Source of the DNA: Limnochordales bacterium | GTDB lineage: Bacteria; Bacillota; Limnochordia; Limnochordales; DUMU01 | DNA length: 64,000 bases | Direction: 5' to 3' | Assembly: GCA_014896315.1 (NCBI GenBank) | Contig: JADBKP010000003.1 | Coordinates: 271,689-335,688 of the forward strand | Part shown: in pieces, positions 52,207-60,729 of the stretch | How positions within the stretch are numbered: the first letter of the stretch is position 1 | Layout: the number at the start of each line of letters is the position of its first letter | Position numbers and translations under genes: made by a program | Notes under the pieces: model-generated | Told to the model about the DNA's origin: nothing | What the model saw: the letters and a program-made list of their open reading frames with translations, nothing else | The model's database searches: none

Positions 52207-52357
52207 CCACAACTATGCTTGTAAACCATCGTCGCACAATTCCACCGGAAACTGCGCAACGGAATCAGGCGGGGTTTTTGACCCGAGAAACGAATTCAAT
52301 AATGTACCGAGAAGGATGGATGTTAGATGCCATAAAGGGTAGAAAGGAAGACTAACA

Positions 52358-53062
52358 GTGTTCAAGCAGAGCAAACTCCGGCCGGTTTCACTCTTTGCCA
52401 TACTTGCTGTGGCTATGGCGCTTGTAGCCGCCCTGTTCGCTGCGACGCAGGTGGGGAACGCAGATGATTCTGCTGCAAGCGCCATTCACAGCGAAGACGG
52501 TGATGCAAGAGCAGTTGCCGCGCTGGTTGAGGACTTCGGCCGGAGACTCCAACTGGTCTCACTCCTTGCCCCCACAGAGTCTCTGGCCAAGACTATGCAA
52601 GAGCACTATGGTAATCTGGTGGCATCCCCGGAGCTTATTGACAGGTGGCTGGACAACCCGCTGCATGCTCCCGGCCGGCTCACTTCCAGTCCGTGGCCCG
52701 ATCGGATCGAGATCACCAGCATTGAGAAGCTGTCGGAACGTTCCTACAGAGTCGAAGGCAAGATCATAGAGATAACCAGCACGGAGATGCAAGGTTCTGG
52801 CGTTGCCGCGCAGCGGCCAATAACTCTCCTGGTCGAGAGAGTCGCCGATCGCTGGCTGATCAGTGACGTAACCGTTGGTGAAGAAACGGACCACTCCTCA
52901 CTGCCGGCGAGCTGGGAGGGCTATCAGGTCATCGCTGGCAAGTGGGAGGGTTACTCTCTAGAGGAATCGGGCGGCAATAGCATTGCCGCTACCGGGCCCA
53001 TGATCTCATCAGACATCCTCTCTGGACTGCACAAAACCCGCACCAGGATATTCCCATCATGA
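52358..53062 (+). CDS. Secreted protein of unknown function
   Basis: 234 residues from GTG 52358. A signal (LFAILAVAMALVAALFAATQVGNA) leads to a helical stretch and a beta-rich domain (IEITSIEKLSERSYRVEGKIIEITS, RPITLLVERVADRWLISDVTVG), reminiscent of small NTF2-like or DUF extracellular domains. No family recognised. Its stop overlaps the start of the next small gene. It lies just outside the IS element. Confidence 0.65.
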   Translation: MFKQSKLRPVSLFAILAVAMALVAALFAATQVGNADDSAASAIHSEDGDARAVAALVEDFGRRLQLVSLLAPTESLAKTMQEHYGNLVASPELIDRWLDNPLHAPGRLTSSPWPDRIEITSIEKLSERSYRVEGKIIEITSTEMQGSGVAAQRPITLLVERVADRWLISDVTVGEETDHSSLPASWEGYQVIAGKWEGYSLEESGGNSIAATGPMISSDILSGLHKTRTRIFPS

Positions 53063-53259
53063 TCTTTACTATCGATCAATGGAACTCACTACAGCGGGAT
53101 GAGTTTCAGATTGGCGCAGCGCCCAGAGGACCGAGGGAACTAGGGCGGAATGCAAAGTACGTTCTTGCACTCCCTGCCGGGTACAACTACGCGTTTCTGC
53201 CTGGGTACGAAGAAGGAGAAGTGATTTTAAACAGCAATCCGCTTCATACAAGCGACTGA
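53059..53259 (+). CDS. Small hypothetical protein
   Basis: 66 residues; ATG overlaps the previous stop (ATGA), which supports it as real. No membrane segment. Sequence MIFTIDQWNSLQRDEF...ALPAGYNYAFLPGYEEGEVIL is not recognised. Converges with the membrane protein gene at 53244 with a 16-base overlap. Confidence 0.5.
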   Translation: MIFTIDQWNSLQRDEFQIGAAPRGPRELGRNAKYVLALPAGYNYAFLPGYEEGEVILNSNPLHTSD

Positions 53260-53639
53260 ACAGGAGGTCCACCCGAGAGTCCTTGGTCGGGCGGATGATC
53301 CTGATGCCCATCCGTCTGCTCGGCCTTAAGGACTTCATCCACCGCACTGACAATCGCAGCAGTCATCAGGCCTGTGCTGCGAATGATGGCGCGCACCGAT
53401 ACATCACCGGTAAAGTGGTAGCGTAGCGTTTCACGATAGCTTACATAGACCAACGCCTGCATCAGTACGCCAATCTCCAGCGTAACTATCCCGTGCCGCC
53501 ACAGCAACCCGAAAACGACAATGCCAAGTATCGCTAGGGCGGACGCGACCGCCAACCACTCCCAGTCTCCGGAGTTGAACCGCGCCCGCCACACGAAGTA
53601 CAAACCATCGAACAGCATATCGCCCAGAAGATACGCCAT
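53244..53639 (-). CDS. Small membrane protein, paralogue of the Rhs-linked protein at 61.9 kb
   Basis: 131 residues from ATG 53639 (AAAGGA 8 nt upstream; an ATG at 53693 is possible). Three to four membrane segments. The core (YFVWRARFNSGDWEWLAVASA...GLLWRHGIVTLEIGVLMQALVYVSYRETLRYHFTG) aligns closely with the 61887-62294 protein (WFIWRARRNHHDWDWLIVP...GLLWRKGVVALEIGMTMQALVY..YLEIARYHFRG). No family name is known to me. The C-terminus is polar. Here it has no Rhs gene next to it. Confidence 0.7.
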   Translation of the reverse strand: MAYLLGDMLFDGLYFVWRARFNSGDWEWLAVASALAILGIVVFGLLWRHGIVTLEIGVLMQALVYVSYRETLRYHFTGDVSVRAIIRSTGLMTAAIVSAVDEVLKAEQTDGHQDHPPDQGLSGGPPVQSLV

Positions 53640-53825
53640 GTCCGGATTCCTTTGGAACCATGCAAACGGGGCCGGTGCACCCTTGCTGCTCATCTTCGGA
53701 CGCCCCTAGAGGCCTTCTTCTGCGAACCGGCGTTCCATCCCGGCCACCCCCGGGCGGATCATCGAGCATCTAGTTACCCCAGGTCGCCCATCCCAATCCT
53801 TCGATCTCCAACCAGTTCAACCTTC

Positions 53826-54241
53826 CTACAATCTGCCCTGTTGCAGGGCCGCTTCTGTGGCTTTCAGGATGACCTTGCTGCTGCAAGTCGCTCCAGCGAC
53901 CGTGTCCACCGCCAAAGACTGGGCACTGACGATCCGGTCGACTATGGACTCGGCTTCCCGAGGCCGGTGTCATGCCGGAGAATGGTGAGCTCCGTTATTC
54001 TGTGGCCGGCCACCGTGACCCTGACCCTGGCTTTCACCAGGCCCCCGTCATACTCGCCCTCGTACTCACCGTCGGCGACCATGGTCAGGTCGAGCGGGCT
54101 CACAGCCAGTCCCCTCACGTGGTTTACGTACGACTGCCAGCTGAAGTATCCCACGAGGACCACCGTCAGGCCCAACACCGCCATAGCCCCTAGCAATGGC
54201 CGACGCCAACGCCGACAGCCCCCTTCGCCGGGTTTCATCAT
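53826..54241 (-). pseudogene. FMN-binding domain membrane protein, frameshifted
   Basis: Starts at ATG 54241 with one N-terminal helix (LLGAMAVLGLTVVLVGYFSWQSYV), then an FMN-binding domain: LTMVADGEYEGEYDGGLVKARVRVTVAGHRITELTILRHDTGLGK. The frame then hits TAG at 53942. In the adjacent frame the domain continues ESIVDRIVSAQSLAVDTVAGATCSSKVILKATEAAL to TAG 53826-53828, including the VDTVAGAT flavin-attachment-type motif. A single missing G near 53953 (AAGCC where AAGGCC is expected) explains the break. Such proteins are RnfG/NqrC-related electron carriers. Confidence 0.8.
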
Positions 54242-54272
54242 ATGATCCCGCCTTTGCTCTGCTCCCGTCCCG

Positions 54273-54791
54273 TCACTTTGCCGTCGACCCTTTGCTACCA
54301 GAATTGGTCTGCAACCTTTCTGCAAATCGCGCGACCGTCTCAGTAAAGGTGGGGGCACTGCCGTCCTGCCCGATCCCCGCACTCCGCACGATCATCCGCG
54401 TGATGAGCCGTTCGGAAAAGCTCAGCTGGCTCTCATCCAGCCTGCCACCAAACGCATCCTTTACCAGCGCTGTAGCCAGCAATTCGGCGGGGAAAGCCGC
54501 TTGCAACTGCTTTGCTGCCTCCTGCCCACCAAACAGGCAACAGATGAAGAGACCGAGCCGCTTCTGGCGCAGCGTTGCCAGGTTGCGGGCACAAAACTCC
54601 CGGACTTCCTTTTGAACTTGACCGAAATACACGGCTCCTCCAACAACCACGGTATCAAATGGGGAAACGTCCACGCCGGGGTCTTTCTTCAGGTCAACCA
54701 GCCTGGTCTCACCTGGAAGCTGTCCGGCCAACAGCTCGGCATACTGCCGCGTAGCACCGTGCTTGCTGGCGTAAACGATCAACGTCTTCAT
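54273..54791 (-). CDS. Flavodoxin-domain protein (HemG-like)
   Basis: 172 residues from ATG 54791 (GAAAGGAAG upstream). The N-terminal phosphate-binding loop MKTLIVYASKHGATRQYAELLAGQL, DTVVVGGAVYFGQVQKEVREFCARNLATL and LGLFICCLFGGQEAAKQLQAAFP match flavodoxin-like HemG proteins. Could be an electron carrier or protoporphyrinogen oxidase. Followed 31 bases later by the FMN-binding pseudogene and preceded by a membrane protein gene, suggesting a small flavin electron-transfer unit. Confidence 0.82.
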   Translation of the reverse strand: MKTLIVYASKHGATRQYAELLAGQLPGETRLVDLKKDPGVDVSPFDTVVVGGAVYFGQVQKEVREFCARNLATLRQKRLGLFICCLFGGQEAAKQLQAAFPAELLATALVKDAFGGRLDESQLSFSERLITRMIVRSAGIGQDGSAPTFTETVARFAERLQTNSGSKGSTAK

Positions 54792-54819
54792 GATCCGACT
54801 TCCTTTCTCTAGTCCACTC

Positions 54820-55680
54820 TCAACTCCACCCCTGTGAGCTGGCGTCTGCCGGGCGGGTTGGCTGCCGGGCGCCACTCCGCGCCAGCCAGACCGCCGACCA
54901 CGTCGCCGGTGCGGCAACGAGCAGCATGAAGACGGACATCCCCCACATCCCGGGCGAAACCGAACCTGTCTGCAGATACTCTTTGAGCGGACCGGTGAAG
55001 AGGATGACGGTGACGATACTGACTATGAACACACTTGCGAGCGAAGCGGCCCTTCCCCCCCAGTCAGTACCCCGCCCAAGGCCCAGGATGGCAGCAACCA
55101 TGACCGGCGCAGCAAGAGAGAGGAATACGATCGGGTCCCTGAGGTAGGGCTCGCCCCAGTCCAGAGCCCCAGCCGCCTGCATGGCCATGTCGAGCGTGCG
55201 GCCGGTCGCACTGGCCAGGAGCCTCCGCGCCATCATTGCACCCATCACTACGAGGATAACGGCAAGGTAGACCGTCACCGCCGTCCCCGTGCGGGTGGGA
55301 CGCCCCGGCCCGGATGGTAGTAGCCCCCACACCAGGCAGACCGCAGTTCCCGCCAGAGCCAGTTTGACCGTCCATAGGAAGATCCACGGGTTCTGGCGAC
55401 CTGTCACCAGCATCGCATAGTTGTAGGTAAGGTTCGCGGCTACCCCTGCTATCAGCAGGCCACCCCAAGCCTTCTGCCTGTAAAGTGCCCAGAGACCGAT
55501 CAGACCGACCGGTACAAGGAAGAATGCCTCATAGGCATCGCCGAGAACGTTCAACTCGAAAGCAGACGCAGGCGACGCCGGGTAATCGTAGCCACTGATC
55601 ACGTGATACAGGATGCCCCCCACCGTTACGGCCAGCAATAACCCGAACACCCACGCGACGCCCGCTATCCGTCTCGACAC
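54820..55680 (-). CDS. Polytopic membrane protein, unknown function
   Basis: 286 residues, about eight hydrophobic segments (VFGLLLAVTVGGILYHVIS, AVTVYLAVILVVMGAMMARRL, LAAPVMVAAILGL, FIVSIVTVILFTGPLKEYL). No family recognised. On the same strand as the flavodoxin gene and 28 bases upstream, so probably co-transcribed and maybe part of an electron-transfer membrane complex. Polar C-terminus. Confidence 0.65.
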   Translation of the reverse strand: MSRRIAGVAWVFGLLLAVTVGGILYHVISGYDYPASPASAFELNVLGDAYEAFFLVPVGLIGLWALYRQKAWGGLLIAGVAANLTYNYAMLVTGRQNPWIFLWTVKLALAGTAVCLVWGLLPSGPGRPTRTGTAVTVYLAVILVVMGAMMARRLLASATGRTLDMAMQAAGALDWGEPYLRDPIVFLSLAAPVMVAAILGLGRGTDWGGRAASLASVFIVSIVTVILFTGPLKEYLQTGSVSPGMWGMSVFMLLVAAPATWSAVWLARSGARQPTRPADASSQGWS

Positions 55681-55991
55681 AACACTGCCCCCTTGTGGTC
55701 GTCTTTCGATTCTACGACTCTTCGTTATACGGCGGCTTTATCCTTCCCGGAATGCATGGCAGTCACTCCCGTCCAACGGATAGGGCCCGGGCCTGGGGTT
55801 GCGGTCAGGTACGGCTGCCCAGGACCGGTCGCCATCGTACATGGACCGGGAATCGGAAACCGTTCATCAGTCGAAAACCCGAACGTTGCCTCCATGTTTC
55901 TGCTATAATGTTTGGCGTTCAGGCAGAGAACGGGCCTGCTCGGATCGAATAGTACGGCCTGTTGCACGCTCTCTGGGAGAGGTGGAATCTC
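55681..55991. other. Intergenic region with a promoter, no gene seen
   Basis: 311 bases between divergent genes. The plus-strand promoter at 55901-55909 is the only feature I can support; no purine riboswitch core was found. Confidence 0.4.
55901..55909 (+). promoter_or_regulatory. Extended -10 promoter of the purine transport pair
   Basis: TGCTATAAT contains a perfect TATAAT with an upstream TG (extended -10), 83 bases before the GTG start. No convincing -35 at the normal distance. Confidence 0.55.
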
Positions 55992-57074
55992 GTGAACCTA
56001 CAAGACTTGTTGGCCGTTCTGGGGGTTGTGCTGAACGGTATCCCCCAGGGCCTGCTCGCCCTCAGCTATGGCTTTGCCGCGCTGCCCACGGCGCTCGCCT
56101 TCCTGATTGGTGCAGCCGGGGTCTGGCTCTTCAATTCAGTAGCCCCTATATCATTCCAGGCCGAGACCATCACCCTGGTCGGACGCCTCGGCTCGGATAT
56201 GCGTGAACGCCTCTCCATCGTCTTCTGGGAAGGCGTCATCATGACCTTCATCGGGGCGTTCGGCCTGCTGGAGGAGATTGTCGAGCTCATCGGGCCGCAG
56301 ATCACCAACGCCATGATGGCGGGTGTCGGGATAATGCTGGCTTACGTGGCGGTAGAGATGGGGCTCTCCTCGCCCTGGGTCGCGGCCACATCTGCCGCCG
56401 TCGCCCTGCCGGTATGGGCCTTCACCAACAACCTGGTCCACACCATCACCTGGTCGGTCCTGGCCGGCACACTGGTCGGTCGGTTCGTTCCCTTCACCCC
56501 GGTTGAACCCACATCCGAGCGGGAACGTTTCCGGCTGCAACCCCTCATCTGGCAGTTCTGGAAATCGCCCACGGTCTTCCGGGGAGCGCTCAGCCTCGCC
56601 ATGCTCAACATCGGCGCCAACATAACCTTCGGTAAGATCACCGGACAGATCGCGAATACAAGCGTAAACGTAGACCACCTGGCCATATACTCTTCGCTGG
56701 CCGACATCTTTTCGTCCCTTTTTGGCGGTTCACCGGTGGAGGCGATCATCTCCGCCACCGGGGCAGCGCCCCATCCGAAACTGGCTGCCATGCTGATGAT
56801 GCTGGTCTTCGCGGCGCTGCTCCTCTTGCGTCTGCTCCCGTTCCTCGGACGCTACGTTCCCCAGGCCAGCATCGCGGGTTTCCTATTTGTCCTGGGGGCG
56901 ATCGTCACCCTGCCGACCAACGTTCAGCTGGCCTTCGAGGGCGTGGCCCTGAGCAGCCCGATGGCGGCGGTCTTGGGGACGACTATCGTCGTGAGCGCCC
57001 GCTTCGATCCGTTCATAGGTATGCTGGCCGGTGTGGCCTTGCGAGCCATCTTCGTCCTTGCCGGAGCGCTTTGA
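55992..57074 (+). CDS. Purine permease-like (NCS2-type) membrane protein
   Basis: 360 residues from GTG 55992. About ten hydrophobic segments, with a xanthine/uracil-permease-like layout: SYGFAALPTALAFLIGAAGVWLFN, TNAMMAGVGIMLAYVAVEMGL, and IISATGAAPHPKLAAMLMM. Shorter than typical NCS2 permeases (~430-460), so the assignment is moderate. A phosphoribosyltransferase gene follows at 21 bases, consistent with uptake and salvage of a purine or related base. Confidence 0.6.
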   Translation: MNLQDLLAVLGVVLNGIPQGLLALSYGFAALPTALAFLIGAAGVWLFNSVAPISFQAETITLVGRLGSDMRERLSIVFWEGVIMTFIGAFGLLEEIVELIGPQITNAMMAGVGIMLAYVAVEMGLSSPWVAATSAAVALPVWAFTNNLVHTITWSVLAGTLVGRFVPFTPVEPTSERERFRLQPLIWQFWKSPTVFRGALSLAMLNIGANITFGKITGQIANTSVNVDHLAIYSSLADIFSSLFGGSPVEAIISATGAAPHPKLAAMLMMLVFAALLLLRLLPFLGRYVPQASIAGFLFVLGAIVTLPTNVQLAFEGVALSSPMAAVLGTTIVVSARFDPFIGMLAGVALRAIFVLAGAL

Positions 57075-57095
57075 TTTTGTAAGGAGGGACGGACT

Positions 57096-57683
57096 GTGGA
57101 GAAATGGACATGGCCCTATACCGGGCAAAAGTACTATGATCTGGAGATCAGCGGGCTCAAGCGCCGGCTACCGCTGGTCAAGGTGAACGACAAGCTGTGG
57201 ATCGCTTCTTTTGTAATGCTGGGTGACGTTCAGCTGTTGAACGTGGTAGCCGGCGCGCTTGCCTCACGCCTTGCCGGGATCGAGTTTGATTATCTCGTTG
57301 GACCCGAAGCCAAAGTTGTCCCCCTGCTCCACACCACGGCGACGCTGCTTGGCCACCGGCGTTATGTGGTCTGTCGCAAGGGGGTGAAGGCGTACATGCA
57401 GGACCCCATCGTGGTCGAAGTGGAATCGATCACCACCGCCGGCAAGCAGCGCCTGGTGTTGGATGGTCCCGATGCTGAACTGGTGCGGGGTCGGCGGGTG
57501 GTAATCCTGGACGATGTGGTTTCTACAGGCGGCAGCCTGAACGCCGTAGAGGCACTGCTGGCCAGGGTTGACGCCCGGGTGGTGGCCCGGGCCGCCGCTC
57601 TGCAGGAAGGCGACTTCTTCCAAGACCCGGAGCGCCCGCTCATCACCCTCGGCCGCCTGCCGGTGTTCGTGGTGGAGGACTAG
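57096..57683 (+). CDS. Phosphoribosyltransferase family protein (purine salvage)
   Basis: 195 residues from GTG 57096 (AAGGAGGG upstream). The PRPP-binding motif VVILDDVVSTGGSLNAV is canonical for type I phosphoribosyltransferases, and FDYLVGPEAKVVPLLHTTATLLG corresponds to the xanthine/adenine-type pre-motif region. Related to adenine or xanthine phosphoribosyltransferase; substrate not certain. Probably co-transcribed with the upstream permease. Confidence 0.82.
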   Translation: MEKWTWPYTGQKYYDLEISGLKRRLPLVKVNDKLWIASFVMLGDVQLLNVVAGALASRLAGIEFDYLVGPEAKVVPLLHTTATLLGHRRYVVCRKGVKAYMQDPIVVEVESITTAGKQRLVLDGPDAELVRGRRVVILDDVVSTGGSLNAVEALLARVDARVVARAAALQEGDFFQDPERPLITLGRLPVFVVED

Positions 57684-57761
57684 GTCACTAGGTCGCCGGC
57701 CTGGTGCAGGCTTTGGCCGCCGGCGGAGCACGGACCTGGCCCCTGGCCGCTCGCTGCAGGC

Positions 57762-57789
57762 CACCGGCTGCAGTCCACCGGCTGCAGTC
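57762..57789. repeat. Two tandem 14-bp repeats
   Basis: CCACCGGCTGCAGT occurs twice in a row in the GC-rich gap after the phosphoribosyltransferase gene; the surrounding 160 bases also contain several GCCGG repeats. Function unknown. Confidence 0.6.
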
Positions 57790-57843
57790 CGCTCGCCGGC
57801 GGCTGAAACCTGCGCCCGGGCCAGGGCAGGCCAAGCCCATGAG

Positions 57844-59253
57844 CTAAAACGCCACCCCGAGATAGGCCAGGAGCGGGATATTCTGGAAGTAGATGGTGGG
57901 GAACTGGCTAACCGGCACCGGTGACGTTCCCCGCCCTACCTCGACCGTGAATCCCGGCCGGCGGTAGGCAAGTATGAACCAATCTTTGTAGCCGCCGTAG
58001 AGCGATTGAGGAGGTGATTCCCCGATAGGGGTATACCCTGAACGGGCCGCCATCTCCTGCACGATCCGCTGCGACTCCGGAGGTGCCAGGTTGAGGAAGT
58101 TCCAGTAGATGACCTCGCCAGATGTATGGTAGGCGGCCACCAGCCGGAAGTTCTGCGAACGGGTCAGGTTGGCGATGGCCGCGCTCTCCGGTTCAGAGAG
58201 CGGTGCTGTGCCGGCATACTCCTCCGGGGCCGGCGCCTGCGGCCCGCTGGCCCGGGCCCGGTCCCAGTAGGCCGGATAGTTACGGTTGAGGTCGACGCCC
58301 CGGATGTTCGCCTTCCAGCGGCGGAAGTTGGTCGAGCCGCCATTGGCCCGGATCAGCAACTGGTAGAACGGGTTATCAGTCCTTACGCCGTGCTGGACAA
58401 TCTCGACCCCATCGGGGTTCACCATGGGGACGATCCAGAATGTCGAGTTGTTAAAGATCGTGCGGGCCGAGATACCGCCAACCGCTCCCCCCCGCTCATA
58501 AGCCCGAGCAAAGGCTGCGATGAAACGCACCAGCAACGGCGAGGTTATCCACTCCCGGGCATGATGAGCGCCGTTCAGATGGATGCGATTGGGGCCCTGA
58601 CCGAACCGGATGGCCGCCAGCGACCGCCCCAGCACGGAGCTGCCGATAGAAGTGAGCTGCAAGAAAGAGTAACGAGTGGCCAGCGCCCGCAACTCCTGCA
58701 TCATCATCGCATGATCGTAGGCAGGACTCGGCGGCGTAGAAAGGTCGGCCGGCAGCCCGTCTGCCGTCCCGGGCGGCGGGCTTGGGGGTGGAGCTGGAGG
58801 TGGAGTCGGAGGTGGCGCCGGTGGAGGCGCAGGAGCGGCCCCCGGAATCCGGATCACCTGCCCGGGCTGCAGCCGGCTCGGGTCCGGTATCTGCGGGTTG
58901 GCGGCGATCAGCGCGTCCAGGCTCACACCGAAACGGCGCGCGATGTTCCACATTGTGTCTCCCGGCTGAACCACGTACGTCCTTCCCCCCGGCGGGGCCG
59001 GCGCAGGCGGCGCTCCCGCCCCCGGTATGCAGATGCGCTGACCGATCTGCAAGCGGTTCGGATCGGTGATCTGCGGGTTGGCTGCCCGGATGGCGGCAAC
59101 CGTCGTGCCGTAACGCCGGGCCAGCAACCAGAGCGTGTCGCCCCGCTGAACTGTCACTATCCGCCCGCCCGGACATGCAGGTGGCGGTGGCAACTGTTGT
59201 GCTTCCACAGCTGTAAGCGCATCTGCGAACACGGCATCGTCGGACATGGCCAC
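57844..59253 (-). CDS. Secreted-type M14 carboxypeptidase with two LysM domains
   Basis: 469 residues from GTG 59253 (AAAGGGG 6 nt upstream; ATG 59247 possible). No classical signal peptide. Two LysM repeats bind peptidoglycan: VTVQRGDTLWLLARRYGTTVAAIRAANPQI and TYVVQPGDTMWNIARRFGVSLDALIAANPQI. A Pro-rich linker precedes the M14 zinc domain, with HLNGAHHAREW (His/Glu ligands), RGVDLNRNYP, YHTSGEVIYW (third ligand) and FTVEVGRG (catalytic Glu). Resembles gamma-D-glutamyl-L-diamino acid endopeptidase I, which cleaves spore or wall peptides. Confidence 0.92.
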   Translation of the reverse strand: MAMSDDAVFADALTAVEAQQLPPPPACPGGRIVTVQRGDTLWLLARRYGTTVAAIRAANPQITDPNRLQIGQRICIPGAGAPPAPAPPGGRTYVVQPGDTMWNIARRFGVSLDALIAANPQIPDPSRLQPGQVIRIPGAAPAPPPAPPPTPPPAPPPSPPPGTADGLPADLSTPPSPAYDHAMMMQELRALATRYSFLQLTSIGSSVLGRSLAAIRFGQGPNRIHLNGAHHAREWITSPLLVRFIAAFARAYERGGAVGGISARTIFNNSTFWIVPMVNPDGVEIVQHGVRTDNPFYQLLIRANGGSTNFRRWKANIRGVDLNRNYPAYWDRARASGPQAPAPEEYAGTAPLSEPESAAIANLTRSQNFRLVAAYHTSGEVIYWNFLNLAPPESQRIVQEMAARSGYTPIGESPPQSLYGGYKDWFILAYRRPGFTVEVGRGTSPVPVSQFPTIYFQNIPLLAYLGVAF

Positions 59254-59655
59254 CAACAACCCCTTTCAGGCCCTGATCTCATTCAGCCAGGTCCGGGTCT
59301 TTCAGGGCAGTATACGCCATCAGCCCCATGCCGGGCGCGGGACCGCGGGGCGATTTTCCCTTGACCAATCCTCGGTTCTGTACGCCTGAACCGGGAGCGC
59401 GCTAGACTCAAGATGGTGCGGTTGGCCAACGCACAAAGCAGACAACACGTGCGAGCGTGAGAGGAAGGGGGGATGATGCAGTATGAAGAGAACTGCCATC
59501 GTCCCCGAAAAGCGGTAGCTGGACGGGGATGACGAAGGGGCTTGGGCTCGAGTCGGCAGTCCGGGGACGTTAAAAGCCCGCTCGGGCCCGGCCCCTTCCC
59601 TCATGCCCAAGAATTCCACCTTAGGCTTCAAAGGCTGATACGGGAGGTTTTGGCG
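59254..59655. other. Intergenic region, nothing recognised
   Basis: About 400 bases upstream of the M14 peptidase gene. It contains a leftward candidate upstream region but I see no clear promoter, repeat or RNA; the short frames here have no ribosome sites. Confidence 0.4.
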
Positions 59656-59976
59656 GTGAGGACTGCTGCCAATTTTGCAGCCAAGGTGGAGCAGAAGATC
59701 CAGGAGCGAGAGGCTTTCAAAACGTGGCATGTACAGGCTACCGGTGATTGCCTGCTGGACGTTAACGAACAGCTGGCCCTGCGAGAGGCTGGTGTGAACC
59801 ACGCTAGTGTGGCAGCGATCACGGGCGTACCCGATGAAGTGGCGACGGCTGCCCTCGACGGTAGGGGAGGACAAGACGTTCGCTACGGTTCGTTAACGTT
59901 CGCACCTAAAAGGGCGTTTTCGGACGCGGTAAAAAGGCTGCGAAAACGACGGTTCAGCAGGGGCGGAGACGGATGA
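59656..59976 (+). CDS. Small basic hypothetical protein
   Basis: 106 residues from GTG 59656, supported by GGGAGG exactly 8 nt upstream. A helical N-terminal half (FAAKVEQKIQEREAFKTWHV, VNEQLALREAGVNHASVAAITGVPDEVATAAL) and a basic tail (FSDAVKRLRKRRFSR). Could be DNA- or RNA-binding. No homologue recognised; may be a decayed gene in accessory DNA. Confidence 0.35.
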   Translation: MRTAANFAAKVEQKIQEREAFKTWHVQATGDCLLDVNEQLALREAGVNHASVAAITGVPDEVATAALDGRGGQDVRYGSLTFAPKRAFSDAVKRLRKRRFSRGGDG

Positions 59977-60206
59977 CGGCTGGTTTCCCAGCGCAGTAAA
60001 AGCACCCGGTAACGAGGTGAGAGGTGCTATGAAGGAAGGAGGAGACGACTTGGCCATCGGACCAGCTTGCCAGATAGCTTGGGTAACGCAGGGTCTTTCG
60101 TGACCAGACAAGTGAAGCTCTAGGTGGATGACGCCAGGGAACATCCGAGAGCCAGTCTCTAATCCCACCGGGCAATTCGCCTTGGTGTCTCACCAGCATG
60201 GCGATC

Positions 60207-60235
60207 AGCTTTACCCAAAGTTTGGGTAGAGCTGC
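60207..60235. repeat. 29-bp hairpin with TACCCAAAGTTTGGGTA core
   Basis: CAGCT/AGCTG outer arms and a perfect 17-bp inner palindrome (60212-60228). No T-run follows. Confidence 0.6.
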
Positions 60236-60382
60236 GCACAAGATCTCGATAGCTGCCTCCAGAGTGCAGTGGTGCGGTCCTAATTCCCGTTCAGGGCAGT
60301 ACCCCCGCGCTGACCCTTGCATACCGAGTGATCCGCGCCCAGGTCCTGCGTTCATGGGGTTCACGTTGGGAAAGTTTCCCGA

Positions 60383-60417
60383 AGTGTTCTGCGCTGGGAC
60401 GTCCAGCACAGAACACT
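60383..60417. repeat. 35-bp imperfect palindrome
   Basis: AGTGTTCTGCGCTGG and CCAGCACAGAACACT pair with one mismatch around GACGT. Immediately flanked by smaller palindromes GGGAAAGTTTCCC (60368-60380) and CCCAAAATTTGGG (60420-60432). Confidence 0.75.
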
Positions 60418-60541
60418 TACCCAAAATTTGGGGGAGCGAACCGCGGCATGTGTGCGGAGATCCGGTCGTTGCCCGGTCTGCCGATACCGTCACTTAGGCA
60501 AAGTCATAGGCTTCTCGTCAACCCATTCGTCGTCCACGATC

Positions 60542-60572
60542 CGCACATTTCCACACCTTTTGAGGGTATCTC
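60542..60572 (-). repeat. Solitary IS256-type inverted repeat
   Basis: Reverse complement of these 31 bases is identical to the left end of the IS at 50826-50856. The identity stops at both sides and no matching second end was found nearby, so this is a remnant of one element end. Confidence 0.85.
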
Positions 60573-60729
60573 GTTTTATCCCCTGGGTTGCTCCGGCCGG
60601 TTATCCGGTTGCGGGTCGGCAGACGACCGAATGAGGGGAGGCTGTAGGAAGCTTGACTGTATGAAGAAGGGGGACTGCTGACGCTCGGCATGTGATCTGG
60701 GAAGCCGCCTACTTTAGCAGGTACAGGCT

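Larger units (their letters stand above)
59977..60729. other. Non-coding palindrome-rich accessory stretch
   Basis: About 750 bases with no credible gene. It contains several palindromes (60207-60235, 60368-60380, 60383-60417, 60420-60432) and a solitary IS256 end at 60542-60572. Possibly the remnant of a mobile element or a structured RNA; unresolved. Confidence 0.5.

Noticed and set aside
55881..55909. TTGCCT as a -35 element for the TATAAT at 55904
   Set aside because: Spacer is only 12 bases; the promoter is better read as an extended -10 type.
59954..60493. Minus-strand frame of 179 codons in the palindrome region
   Set aside because: No ribosome site, no recognisable domain, crosses several palindromes.
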